From the NCBI RefSeq assembly GCF_001748145.1, contig NZ_BCQA01000001.1, positions 6,768,824 to 6,832,823 on the forward strand: a stretch of DNA of 64,000 bases, written 5' to 3'. Below the pieces are notes generated by a model that worked only from the letters and a program-made list of their open reading frames with translations, ran no database searches and was not told where the DNA came from. This document shows positions 7,996 to 15,949 of the stretch, piece by piece. The stretch comes from Bosea sp. BIWAKO-01 (GTDB lineage Bacteria; Pseudomonadota; Alphaproteobacteria; Rhizobiales; Beijerinckiaceae). The translations under genes were made by a program, and so were the position numbers. Position 1 is the stretch's first letter. Each line of letters begins with the position of its first letter.

Positions 7996-9456
7996 CTAAT
8001 GCATCGCGCGGCTGAATTCTGCGGCGCTCTGCCAATCGTCGTAGCGCTCCCGATAGGCCGCAACGAGTTCCCGCTGCGGATTGAAGATCTCTGGGCTACC
8101 CAGGGGTTGGGTACAGATTTCGGCGGGGTTCTCGCCGGTGCAGGCCAGGCGGGCGAGCCGCGCCGCCCCGAAGGCGGCGCCGGTCTCGGCCTGGGGATAG
8201 CGATGCAATCTCATGTCCAGGACGCTGGCGAGGATGGAGAGCCACAGGCCCGAGCGCGCGCCGCCGCCAATGACCACGGCCTCGGTGATCGGCCCGCCCG
8301 CGCTTTCCAGCGCCGCCTTGCCGTCCCTGAATGCAAAGGCGACACCCTCCAGCACCGCCTGCGTCATGGCGTTGCGGCCGGTCTCGTGACCGAGGCGGGC
8401 GAAACCGCCGCGCATCTGCGGGTCGTTATGGGGCGTGCGCTCGCCGGAGAGGTAAGGCGTGAACAGCGCCAGTGATGGCGCCGTGACCATCTCGCCGAGC
8501 GCCGCCAGCAATTCGACCTCCGTGCCTCCGACCAGATTCGCCCACCAGTTTAGGCTCGCGGCGGCGGAGAGATGGACCGACATCTGGTGCCAGAGGCCGG
8601 GCAAGGCATGGCAGAAGGCATGAACAGCTCTGTCGGCCCGCGGCTCGAAACCGGCGGTGGTGCGCCAGAGCACACCCGATGTGCCAAGGGACAGGAAACT
8701 CGACCCGGCAGTGACCGCGCCCAGGCCAACCGCACCGGCCGCATTGTCGCCCGCCCCTCCGGCAAAGAGCGGCGGAGAATCAAAGCCGAGTTCCCGGGCG
8801 AGATCCCCGCGCATCCGTCCGGCGGGCTGCGAGCCCTCGACGAGGGCTGGCATCTGGCTGCGGTCGAGCCCGGTCGCAGCAAGCATCCTCTGCGACCAGT
8901 CGCGGGAACCGACATCGAGCCAGAGCGTGCCTGATGCGTCGGACATCTCCTCGATCGCCTCCCCGGTCAGCACCAGGCGCAGATAGGCTTTCGGCAGGAG
9001 GACCTTCCGGATGCGCCGGAAGAGACCGGGCTCATGCCGGCGGACCCAGAGCAGCTTTGGCGCGGTGAAGCCCGGCATCGCGATATTGCCGGTGATGGCG
9101 CGCGAGGCCGGTTCGGCCGCCTCGAGCTCGGCGCATTCCGCGCTGGCGCGGCCATCGTTCCAGAGGATGCAGGGACGCAGCGGCCGGTCGGCCTCGTCCA
9201 GGAGAACCGCGCCATGCATCTGCCCGGAGAGCCCGATGCCCCGGCAGAGACGAAAGGCAGCCGGAGCAGCCTCCCTGAGGTCGTGCAAGGCGCCCAAGGC
9301 GGCGGCGACCCAGTCGCCCGGCTCCTGCTCCGACCAGAGTGGCTGCGGACGATGCACGGTGAGCGCGCGCGTCGTGCCGGCGACGACGCGCTGCTGCCCG
9401 TCGACCAGGATGGCCTTGAGCGACGAGGTGCCGAGATCGATGCCGATAGTGCCCAT
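7996..9456 (-). CDS. xylB: Xylulokinase (FGGY carbohydrate kinase)
   Basis: 486 residues, the normal length for D-xylulokinase. It has the N-terminal phosphate-binding loop GIDLGTSSLKAILVD, the xylulose-contacting SGQMHGAVL, LWNDGRA, the catalytic aspartate in GGAGDNAAGAVGLG, and the C-terminal adenosine motif IGGGARSGLWLSILA. It phosphorylates D-xylulose, or a related ketose, with ATP in the cytoplasm. ATG 9456 was chosen over the GTG at 9468 because a GGGGTGG-like purine stretch precedes it. It is transcribed toward the HAD-SorC operon, and upstream of it lies a copy of the 101-bp intergenic repeat. It fits downstream of a polyol dehydrogenase that makes a ketose. Confidence 0.92.
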   Translation of the reverse strand: MGTIGIDLGTSSLKAILVDGQQRVVAGTTRALTVHRPQPLWSEQEPGDWVAAALGALHDLREAAPAAFRLCRGIGLSGQMHGAVLLDEADRPLRPCILWNDGRASAECAELEAAEPASRAITGNIAMPGFTAPKLLWVRRHEPGLFRRIRKVLLPKAYLRLVLTGEAIEEMSDASGTLWLDVGSRDWSQRMLAATGLDRSQMPALVEGSQPAGRMRGDLARELGFDSPPLFAGGAGDNAAGAVGLGAVTAGSSFLSLGTSGVLWRTTAGFEPRADRAVHAFCHALPGLWHQMSVHLSAAASLNWWANLVGGTEVELLAALGEMVTAPSLALFTPYLSGERTPHNDPQMRGGFARLGHETGRNAMTQAVLEGVAFAFRDGKAALESAGGPITEAVVIGGGARSGLWLSILASVLDMRLHRYPQAETGAAFGAARLARLACTGENPAEICTQPLGSPEIFNPQRELVAAYRERYDDWQSAAEFSRAMH

Positions 9457-9510
9457 GTCAGGCGCCACCCCGCCAGTGTCGGACGCCCATCATGTTTCCA
9501 CGAGGTCTGG

Positions 9511-9611
9511 ATCATCTGAACGGATAACGTATCCGGTCAGCTGATCTAACCTTCCGTGTTTGCATCGGCATTTCCGAAAGCCGCAATCCACTTTTCGGGC
9601 CGATGCTTTAG
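9511..9611. repeat. 101-bp intergenic repeat, copy A
   Basis: The segment starts ATCATCTGAACGGATAACG and ends CCGATGCTTTAG. It is the same length as, and alignable without gaps to, copy B at 39151-39251, and it shares its right part with copy C at 44148-44213. It can fold: GCATCGGC (9562-9569) pairs with GCCGATGC (9599-9606), and CCGAAA (9574-9579) pairs with TTTCGG (9593-9598). Its last bases supply the TAA stop codon of the dehydrogenase gene 9608-10648. It is probably a 3' RNA processing or termination element of the dispersed Rhizobiales type. Confidence 0.8.
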
Positions 9612-10648
9612 CGCGCGTCATCAGCGGGCCCATGCGGGTAGATCAGGCTCTTCACCATGCCGGGCTCGTTGGCGGCGTGGCGACGAAAGGCGTCGGGCCC
9701 GTCGGCAAGCGAAAAGCGGTGGCTGACGACCGCGTCGACATCGACCTTGCCCTGCGCCACGAGTTCGATCGCCCGGGGATAGACATGGCCCATGCGGCGC
9801 GAAAACTTGATGGTGAGGCCGCGCCGGCGCGCTTCGGCGGCAGGAACGACATAGCTGTCGCCATCCGGGATGCCGACGAGCACGACGCGGCCGCCGATGC
9901 GCGCGGCGCGAATGGCATCGCGAAAGCCTTCCGGCGCATTGGTGGCCTCGATCACCAGCGGCATGCCCTCGCCCTTCGTCCAGTCCGCGATCTCGGCAAC
10001 GCTGGCGCCAGCCTTGCTAGCGCCGAGCTTGAGCGCCAGCGCGCGCCGATGCGGCTGCGGATCGCAGGCCAGCACCTCGCCGACGCCGACGGTTCGGAGC
10101 ACCTGCAGGATCAGGAGCCCGATCGGGCCGCAGCCGATCAGCGCGACGCGTTCGAGCAGGCGGGGCTTGGCGAGGTCGACCGCGTGGATCGCGACGCCGA
10201 GCGGCTCCAGCATCACGGCATCGCTCGGCGTGAAGCGCTCGGGCACGGGAACGATCTGCGATTTCGGCACCCAGATGCGCTCGGTCATCGCGCCATCATG
10301 CGGTGGCGCGCCGATGAACACGACCTCGGGGCAGAGATTGGGGTGGCCGTCACGGCAATGCTGGCACTGGCCGCAGGCCTGGTTCGGATCGACAGCAACC
10401 AGCGCGCCCCGCGCCAGGCCAAGCTCCGGCAGGTCCTCGGTCAGCCAGCCGCTGAACTCGTGGCCCGGCACGAAAGGGGCGGCGATCACGGCCGAACCGA
10501 TGCCGCCATCCTTATAATAGTGCAGGTCGCTGCCACAGAGCCCGACGGCAGCGACATCCAGCAGGGTTTCACTGGCAGCCCCCTCGCGCAGGTTGAACGG
10601 CGCGAAGCGCGCGTCACCCGCGGCGTGAAGAAAGATGGCGTGGGACAT
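9608..10648 (-). CDS. Zinc-dependent polyol dehydrogenase (sorbitol/L-idonate dehydrogenase-like MDR)
   Basis: 346 residues from ATG 10648. It is a medium-chain zinc alcohol dehydrogenase. The catalytic zinc ligand region is GLCGSDLHYY followed by PGHEFSG, the structural zinc site is CGQCQHCRDGHPNLC, and the Rossmann fold has GCGPIGLLILQVLRTVG. CGSDLHYYKDGGIGS is typical of L-idonate 5-dehydrogenase and sorbitol/xylitol dehydrogenases. It oxidises a secondary alcohol of a sugar acid or polyol with NAD(P). The gene is divergent from a SorC regulator gene, and the shared AT-rich intergenic region carries an inverted repeat. The stop codon lies inside the 101-bp repeat. The true substrate is unknown; xylitol or arabinitol would connect it to the neighbouring xylulokinase. 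Confidence 0.88.
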   Translation of the reverse strand: MSHAIFLHAAGDARFAPFNLREGAASETLLDVAAVGLCGSDLHYYKDGGIGSAVIAAPFVPGHEFSGWLTEDLPELGLARGALVAVDPNQACGQCQHCRDGHPNLCPEVVFIGAPPHDGAMTERIWVPKSQIVPVPERFTPSDAVMLEPLGVAIHAVDLAKPRLLERVALIGCGPIGLLILQVLRTVGVGEVLACDPQPHRRALALKLGASKAGASVAEIADWTKGEGMPLVIEATNAPEGFRDAIRAARIGGRVVLVGIPDGDSYVVPAAEARRRGLTIKFSRRMGHVYPRAIELVAQGKVDVDAVVSHRFSLADGPDAFRRHAANEPGMVKSLIYPHGPADDAR

Positions 10649-10682
10649 TGCGCAGTGCACTCCGGCTTCGCATAGACTTTCA

Positions 10683-10710
10683 ACAAATGTATTTTTGTAT
10701 TTACATTAGT
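10683..10710. promoter_or_regulatory. AT-rich inverted repeat in the dehydrogenase/SorC divergent promoter
   Basis: ACAAATGTA at 10683-10691 is mirrored by TTACATTAGT at 10701-10710, one mismatch from a perfect inverted repeat, in an otherwise GC-rich region. The half-site ACAAATGTATTTT recurs at 21318-21330 upstream of the second ugp-type operon. A likely binder is the SorC regulator encoded at 10866-11813. Confidence 0.55.
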
Positions 10711-10865
10711 GATGGTCAAGGCAAATCCGCAGCGGCAGGCCGCATCGCTGTGCGTTGTCGCAGCAAACGAAAGCGATGTAAGCCCGGTGCAGGAACGCAA
10801 TCTCGACCGATTCCGCCGCGAAGGGCTGGCGGTCTCGACGCCGCTCTCGCCCTTGGGATGACGCG

Positions 10866-11813
10866 ATGCCGGAGGATCCGCAAACCCAGGTCAGAGCCGC
10901 CTGGCTCTATTACATGGAAGGCCTGACCCAGGCCGATATCGCCGACCGGCTGAAGATGACGCGATTGCGGGTCAACCGCCTGCTGAACGAGGCGCGCAGC
11001 AGCGGGCTCGTCAATATCACGATCAATTCGCGGCTGGAGAGCTGCGTCAGGCTGGAGCAGGCGCTGGTCGAGGCGTTTGGCCTCAAGGACGCGATCGTCG
11101 TGCCGACGCCAAGCGACCCGGCGCAGATCTCCGCGCAGATCGGCAAGGCGGCCGGCGAGCTGGTCTCGCAGATCATCGACGAGCATCCCTCGGGCGTCTT
11201 CGGCGTCGGCTGGGGCGGGACGCTGCGCGAGACGATCCGGCATGTGCGGCCGGGCCAGTATCGCGATCTCGCCGTTACCTCGATGATGGGCGGGCTGACC
11301 TATGGCATCGAGATCAACACGTTCGAGATCGCCAGCCATTTCGCCAGGCTCTGGCAGGCGGAGTGCCATTATCTGGCGGCGCCGATCTATGCCGGCACGC
11401 CGCAATCGCGCGACACCATCCTGGCGCAGGACGTGTTCGAGGCCGCCTTCGCCCGCATCCGCGCGACCGATGTCGCGATCCTCAGCGCCGGCGATCTGAG
11501 CGAGCGCTCGCTTTTGGTGCGCTACGGACTACCCGGCGATGTCGGCTCCCGGGAACTGGCGGAGCATGGCGCGGTCGGCGACATGCTCGGACAGTTCATC
11601 GACTCTGAGGGCAACGCGATCGACCATCCGATCAACCGCCGCGCCATCGCCCTGCCCCTGGACGGCCTGCGCGGCATTCCGACCATGATCCTGGCGTCGG
11701 GCGGCACGAACAAGGCCGCGGTGATCGCAGCCGCGCTCCGCGCCAGGCTGGCCTCCGTGCTGATTACCGATGAAGACGCCGCTTCGGCGGTGCTTGCGCT
11801 GCACCGGGGCTGA
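10866..11813 (+). CDS. SorC/DeoR-type sugar-binding transcriptional regulator (second copy)
   Basis: 315 residues, the same length as the SorC protein at 6291-7238 and clearly a paralogue. Helix-turn-helix: AAWLYYMEGLTQADIADRLKM at residues 11-31, followed by RLRVNRLLNEARSSGLV. The effector domain has VGWGGTLRETIRHV, MMGGLTYGIEINTFEIA, the GAVGDMLGQFID motif and the terminal VLITDEDAASAVLAL. It is a cytoplasmic regulator expected to bind a phosphorylated sugar or polyol. It is transcribed divergently from the zinc polyol dehydrogenase. Half-sites of its putative operator are also found upstream of the operon that starts at 21215, so it may control both. Confidence 0.88.
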   Translation: MPEDPQTQVRAAWLYYMEGLTQADIADRLKMTRLRVNRLLNEARSSGLVNITINSRLESCVRLEQALVEAFGLKDAIVVPTPSDPAQISAQIGKAAGELVSQIIDEHPSGVFGVGWGGTLRETIRHVRPGQYRDLAVTSMMGGLTYGIEINTFEIASHFARLWQAECHYLAAPIYAGTPQSRDTILAQDVFEAAFARIRATDVAILSAGDLSERSLLVRYGLPGDVGSRELAEHGAVGDMLGQFIDSEGNAIDHPINRRAIALPLDGLRGIPTMILASGGTNKAAVIAAALRARLASVLITDEDAASAVLALHRG

Positions 11814-11834
11814 AGCGCGAGCGCGCCGGGCGGC

Positions 11835-12071
11835 TCATCGCCGCCAGAAGGGCTTGGCGATCTCTTCCTCGACCTGCCATGTCGTCAGGCCGATATCCCT
11901 GATCAGATGCGGGCTCTCCTGCAGTGTCCGCGCGAGCTGCCAGCGGAAGCGCAGCCGCCAGCGCCAGGTCGCGAACACCTTTCGCAGGCTCGCCAGACTG
12001 GACGGCGGACGCGACCTGCCCGGCGACGCGGCCCGGTGCGGGGCTGAGGCAAGGGTGCAAGGACCGTTCAT
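11835..12071 (-). CDS. DUF1127 family small basic protein
   Basis: 78 residues from ATG 12071 (MNGPCTLASAP). The C-terminal half carries the DUF1127 signature: a W-R-x-R aromatic/basic run (ATWRWRLRFRWQLARTL), then HLIRDIGLTTWQVEEEIAKPFWRR. Proteins of this family are common in alphaproteobacteria; short members bind RNA and influence phosphate, carbon or nitrogen metabolism. The N-terminal 30 residues are low-complexity (A, P, S, R). It is divergent from the winged-helix/TPR gene at 12199 and shares the 127-base promoter region with it. The open frame extends much further upstream, but that part has no similarity and crosses the divergent promoter. Confidence 0.82.
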   Translation of the reverse strand: MNGPCTLASAPHRAASPGRSRPPSSLASLRKVFATWRWRLRFRWQLARTLQESPHLIRDIGLTTWQVEEEIAKPFWRR

Positions 12072-12171
12072 GACAACCTCGAGCCGGTTTGAGGGTTCGG
12101 GAGCCCTCGGACTGAATGAGGTTGAAGTCTGCGGGAGACGAGCAGCGTCGTACTCAAGCCCGCCCAAATAG

Positions 12172-12199
12172 TTCCAAAAACTTCCAAACCGGCTATAAA
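12172..12199 (+). promoter_or_regulatory. Candidate promoter with 10-bp spaced direct repeat
   Basis: TTCCAAA occurs at 12172-12178 and 12182-12188, exactly one helical turn apart, followed by TATAAA at 12194-12199 in a GC-rich context. TATAAA overlaps the ATG at 12199. If it is a -10 box, transcription would begin near the second in-frame ATG (12208), giving a leaderless mRNA. This is inference from spacing only. Confidence 0.3.
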
Positions 12200-13714
12200 T
12201 GCACCGCATGCAGGGATCGCGCTTTGCCTTTGGTCCGTTCGTGCTTGATTCAGGTGCGGGAACGCTGCTTCGCAACAATGTCCCCGTTGCCCTTGGCCAG
12301 CGCGGGCTGAAACTGCTTGCAGCACTCGTCGGACGGCCCGGCGAAATCCTGGAGAAGGCCGCGCTGATGGACGCGGCCTGGCCGGGAACGGCGGTCGAGG
12401 AAGGCAATCTCACCGTCCAGATCGCGCAGTTGCGGAAGCTGCTCGGCCGGGCCGCCGATAGCGGCGAATGGATCGTGACCGTTCCGCGCATCGGCTACCG
12501 CTTCACGGGGGCGATCGAACAGCTCGACGGCGCCAGACGAGCCCCTTTGCCTTTGCCCAGCAAGCCGTCGATCGCCGTGTTGCCCTTCGTCAATCTGAGC
12601 AATGATCCCGAACAGGAATCCTTCGCCGATGGCTTGACCGAAGACCTGATCACCGACCTGTCCCGCAATGCCGGCCTGTTCGTCATCGCGCGCAACTCGA
12701 CCTTTGCCTACAAGGGCAAGGCGATGGACGTGCGCGGCATCGCGGGGGAGCTTGGCGTGCGCTTCCTGCTGGAGGGCAGCGCCAGACGCGCCGCGGGGCG
12801 CGTGCGCATCAACGCCGCAGCTGGTCGACGCGGTGAGCGGCGAACATCTCTGGGCGGAACGCTTCGACCGCAGCCTTGAGGATATCTTTGCCGTGCAGGA
12901 CGAGGTCGCCGGCAGAATCGTCGAGGCGCTGCTCGGCCGGCTCAGCGCCCCGCCGCCGCGCAACCGGCCCCGGAATCTCGAGGCCTATGATCTCTGCGTG
13001 CGGGCGCGCAAGCTGCTCGACGAATCCCCGCAGACGGCGCGAGAAGTGCATCTGATGCTATCGCGCGCGGTTTCGCTCGATCCGGACTATGCAGAGGCCT
13101 ATCGCTGGCTGGCCATAAACCACTGGATGGGGTGGGTGCATTGGGGCGAGCCCATGGAACCCGCCCGGAGCATTGGCCTTGAGCTGGCGCGCAAGGCGGT
13201 CGCAATCGACCCCAACGATGCCGGCTGCCGCTGGGTGCTGGCCTATCTGCTGGCCTATGACCGCAGCTTCGCCGAGGCGGATGCGGAGTTCGCCCGGGCG
13301 ATCGAACTCGACCCGAACGAAGCCGATATCTTTGCGACATTATCCGACATCGCGGTCCTGGCCGGGCGCATCGAGGAGGGGCTCGCGCAGATCGGCAAGG
13401 CGTTCCGGCTGAACCCGTTTCCGGCGGGCTGGTACTATCTGACGCTCGGCCAGGCGCAATATGCGGCGGGCGACTACGAGGCCGCCGTCGAGACGCTGCG
13501 CAAGGACGAAACCTATCGCACGAGCTCACGCCGCTTCCTGGCGGCAAGCCTGGCCCAGCTCGGCCGGCTCGACGAGGCCCGCTCCGAGGCCGCGCTGTTC
13601 CTCGTCGGCAATCCGCATTTCACGACCAGCCACTGGGCCACGACCGAGCCCTTCCGTGATGATCAGACGCTCGCGCATTTCGTCGACGGCTTCCGCAAGG
13701 CCGGTCTTCCCTGA
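12199..13714 (+). pseudogene. Winged-helix/TolB-like/TPR regulator interrupted by a +1 frameshift
   Basis: The first frame (12199 to about 12816) encodes a CadC/OmpR-type winged helix (residues 10-105, ending EWIVTVPRIGYRFTG) and then the TolB-like segment SIAVLPFVNLSNDPEQESF...FLLEGSARRAAGRVRINA. After AAC GCC at 12811-12816 there is one extra G (12817). The next frame continues the same protein as QLVDAVSGEHLWAERFDRSLEDIFAVQDEV and then TPR-like repeats to a stop at 13714. Removing one base gives a normal family member of about 504 residues. Such proteins are usually cytoplasmic transcription regulators with protein-interaction repeats. Either the gene is recently inactivated or the base is a sequence error. 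As written, translation would end at 12879 and lose all TPRs. Confidence 0.85.
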
Positions 13715-13729
13715 CATCGCTGGCGTGCC

Positions 13730-14119
13730 CTACTCCTCACGCCCCGGAGCGTCGCGGTCGCGCTCATAGTGTCTCGCGAGGGGAAAGGGCGGCAACCAGG
13801 ACTCGCGCCGGATGACCCAGCTCTCATAGGTCGGCATCAGCTGGTCCGGGGCATCGAGCGAGCCCAGATTGACTTCGATCTCGTCGCCGCTGCGCCCGAA
13901 TAGGGGCGAACCGCAATTGGGACAGAAGAAGCGCCCACGATAGTCGCGTGTTTCGCCCTCGACCGTCACCGCATCCTCGGGGAAGACCGCCGACGCATGG
14001 AACAGGGCGCCATGATATTTGCGGCAGTCGAGACAGTGGCAGAGGCCGACGCGGTAGGGGCGGCCCGAGGCCACGATCCGGACATTGCCGCAGCGGCAGC
14101 CGCCCGTGAAACGGTCCAT
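13730..14119 (-). CDS. GFA family protein (glutathione-dependent formaldehyde-activating-like, zinc-binding)
   Basis: 129 residues. It has the zinc-binding cysteine pattern of the GFA fold: GCRCG near the N-terminus (GGCRCGNVRI), CHCLDCRKYHGALF, then FCPNCGSPLF. The founding member was proposed to condense formaldehyde with glutathione, but most members have unknown activity. It is likely cytoplasmic. It is convergent with the TPR regulator, with only 15 bases between stops. No other formaldehyde-metabolism gene is nearby, so formaldehyde activation is only a family label here. Confidence 0.85.
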   Translation of the reverse strand: MDRFTGGCRCGNVRIVASGRPYRVGLCHCLDCRKYHGALFHASAVFPEDAVTVEGETRDYRGRFFCPNCGSPLFGRSGDEIEVNLGSLDAPDQLMPTYESWVIRRESWLPPFPLARHYERDRDAPGREE

Positions 14120-14192
14120 GCTGCGTCTCCTCGCAGGTCAAGCCGCGAAAATCGTTACAGCGATCCCTGGCGAGCGTCCATGCAAGCGGCGC

Positions 14193-14984
14193 TCAGGCGC
14201 TGCGGATCGCCTCCAGAAGTTCGCCATGGATCAGGCCGTTCGAGACGACCTTCTCCAGGTCCTCATCGCGTGAATCCCGGCCCGCAACCGTCGTGACCCT
14301 GCCGCCGGCGGCGCGCACCAGCGGCATCGCGGCGGCATGCGAGACGATATCGGCTTTGAGCCCGATGAAGGCATCGAGCCGGCCGGCCGCGACCAGCGAC
14401 ATTTCGAGCCCGCCGGAGACGATGACGCGCACGCCGCGGCAGAGGCCCGATAGCCGCCGGATGACGGCGCAGGTCCGCTCCGTATCCTCAATCGAATAAT
14501 GCGAGGTCAGGCAGATCGAGACGACGGCGTCGGCAAGGCTCGTGGTCCGGGAGACGACGGCTGGCTCTCCATCGATGCTCGCGACGGACCCTTCGGCGTA
14601 GCGCGCGACCAGCCCGGCGAGCGGCGCATGGGTCAGGCCGAGCACGGTGCGACCCTCTTCCTGATAGGCGAGCGTCACCGAGAACCAGGGCAGGCCGCCG
14701 GCATAGTTCACCGTGCCGTCGAGCGGATCGATGATCCAGCAGGGCGCGTCGGACGCGCCGGAGAAGCCGGCCTCCTCGGAGAGGATCGCCGCCTCCGGCG
14801 TCAACCGGCGCAGGCCCGCGATGACCAGCCGCTCCGAGGCGAGATCGGCGGCGGTGACGACATCGCGGAGTTCCTTACGCGTCACGGAAAGCTGCTCGCC
14901 CTGCATCGCGACGAGCAGATCGGCGGCCTCGCTCGCCAGCCCGCCGGCCTGCTCAAGGAGGGAGAGAAGGCGCCGGTCAGACAT
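14193..14984 (-). CDS. Inositol monophosphatase family protein with altered metal site
   Basis: 263 residues from ATG 14984, overlapping the upstream phosphoesterase gene by 8 bases. Family motifs are ILSEEAGF (first metal Glu), IIDPLDGTVNY (metal-binding DPLDGT), and the C-terminal LVRAAGGRVTT. The third metal-binding motif, normally W-D-x-A-A-G, reads V-S-H-A-A-A, so the usual aspartate is missing. Family members remove phosphate from inositol phosphates, sugar phosphates, histidinol phosphate or nucleotides in the cytoplasm. As the last gene of the seven-gene operon it may act on the phosphorylated product released by the neighbouring phosphodiesterases. The altered site could mean changed specificity or weak activity. 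Confidence 0.85.
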   Translation of the reverse strand: MSDRRLLSLLEQAGGLASEAADLLVAMQGEQLSVTRKELRDVVTAADLASERLVIAGLRRLTPEAAILSEEAGFSGASDAPCWIIDPLDGTVNYAGGLPWFSVTLAYQEEGRTVLGLTHAPLAGLVARYAEGSVASIDGEPAVVSRTTSLADAVVSICLTSHYSIEDTERTCAVIRRLSGLCRGVRVIVSGGLEMSLVAAGRLDAFIGLKADIVSHAAAMPLVRAAGGRVTTVAGRDSRDEDLEKVVSNGLIHGELLEAIRSA

Positions 14985-15837
14985 GGGCTGCCACCGCCTG
15001 CTGCTTGCCGGGATAGGCGGGGTCGAGCACGAAGGGCCGGCGCGGGCCAAAATCGCCGATCGGCTGGATATGGCTGACCAGTCCGGTCTCGGGCTTCCAG
15101 ACATGGATCGCGAGCGCGGGCGGCTCCATGACGAACCGGTTCTCCGTGCCCGGGCGCAGGTCGAGCGCGACCTGATGGGCGGTGCCCGGCGCGACGAAGC
15201 CGATCGTGCCGGCGAAACGCCGCTGAATCGGGCGATGGTAATGGCCGCAAAGCACCCGCTCGATCTCGGGATGACCGCCGATCAGCGCGACAAAATCCGG
15301 CGAGACCCGGCAAGGCATGATGTCCATGCCGTCGACGCCGACAGCGAAGGGCGGGTGGTGCATGAAGATCAGCGTCGGGCGGCCGCGCCCCTCTGCAAGG
15401 CGCTCCGCGAGCCAGGCCTCGCGCTCCCAGCAGATCTCGCCGCCATCCTCACCGGCAATGACGGTATCGAGCCCGATCAGCCGGACCGGATAATCCTCGA
15501 TCACGTAATGCAGGAAGCCGCTTTTCGTCAGGGAGGAACCGGCCTGCCCCAGGCCAACTTGCCCGAGCATGGCAGCAAAGACTTCGCGCCGGTCATGATT
15601 GCCGGGCACGGCATAGACCGGCATTGGCAGCCTTGCGAGCTCGGCGCGGACGATCTCGTATTCCTCCGGCAGCCCGCAATCGCAGAGATCGCCGGTGACG
15701 AGCACGCAATCCGGCCGGGGCTCCAGCGCCAGCACCGCGTCGATGGCGCGCCGTGTCGCTGCATTGGTGTCGACGATGCCATAGGCCGGCTGGCCATGCG
15801 GGCGCACGTGGAAGTCACTGAGCTGGGCGATGATCAT
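14977..15837 (-). CDS. Calcineurin-like phosphodiesterase, GpdQ-like glycerophosphodiesterase
   Basis: 286 residues. The dinuclear metal motifs are in order: SDFH at residues 7-10, VTGDLCDCG, GNHD, MHHPP and GHYH. The N-terminal half resembles Enterobacter GpdQ strongly, including the PEEYEIVR helix and the PAYGIVDTNAA stretch (compare LYGFIDVNAA in GpdQ). GpdQ is a binuclear glycerophosphodiesterase that also cleaves other phosphodiesters. There is no signal peptide, so it acts in the cytoplasm. It lies in the operon of the second ugp-type transporter, directly after the binding-protein gene, which supports hydrolysis of imported glycerophosphodiesters. A cAMP phosphodiesterase role (CpdA-like) is a less likely alternative. 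Confidence 0.88.
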   Translation of the reverse strand: MIIAQLSDFHVRPHGQPAYGIVDTNAATRRAIDAVLALEPRPDCVLVTGDLCDCGLPEEYEIVRAELARLPMPVYAVPGNHDRREVFAAMLGQVGLGQAGSSLTKSGFLHYVIEDYPVRLIGLDTVIAGEDGGEICWEREAWLAERLAEGRGRPTLIFMHHPPFAVGVDGMDIMPCRVSPDFVALIGGHPEIERVLCGHYHRPIQRRFAGTIGFVAPGTAHQVALDLRPGTENRFVMEPPALAIHVWKPETGLVSHIQPIGDFGPRRPFVLDPAYPGKQQAVAAHV

Positions 15838-15949
15838 GAAGGCTCCGCAGGGCCAGGCAAAGGGGGGCCGGGCAAATGGGGCATGGCGAATGGGTTTGCC
15901 GCCCGGCTGGCGCCGGGCGGCGTCGAAGCGACGCGTCAGGCGCGCCTGC

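Noticed and set aside
13730..14119. Formaldehyde detoxification role for the GFA protein
   Set aside because: No glutathione-formaldehyde dehydrogenase or related gene is adjacent, and most GFA-fold proteins have unknown function.
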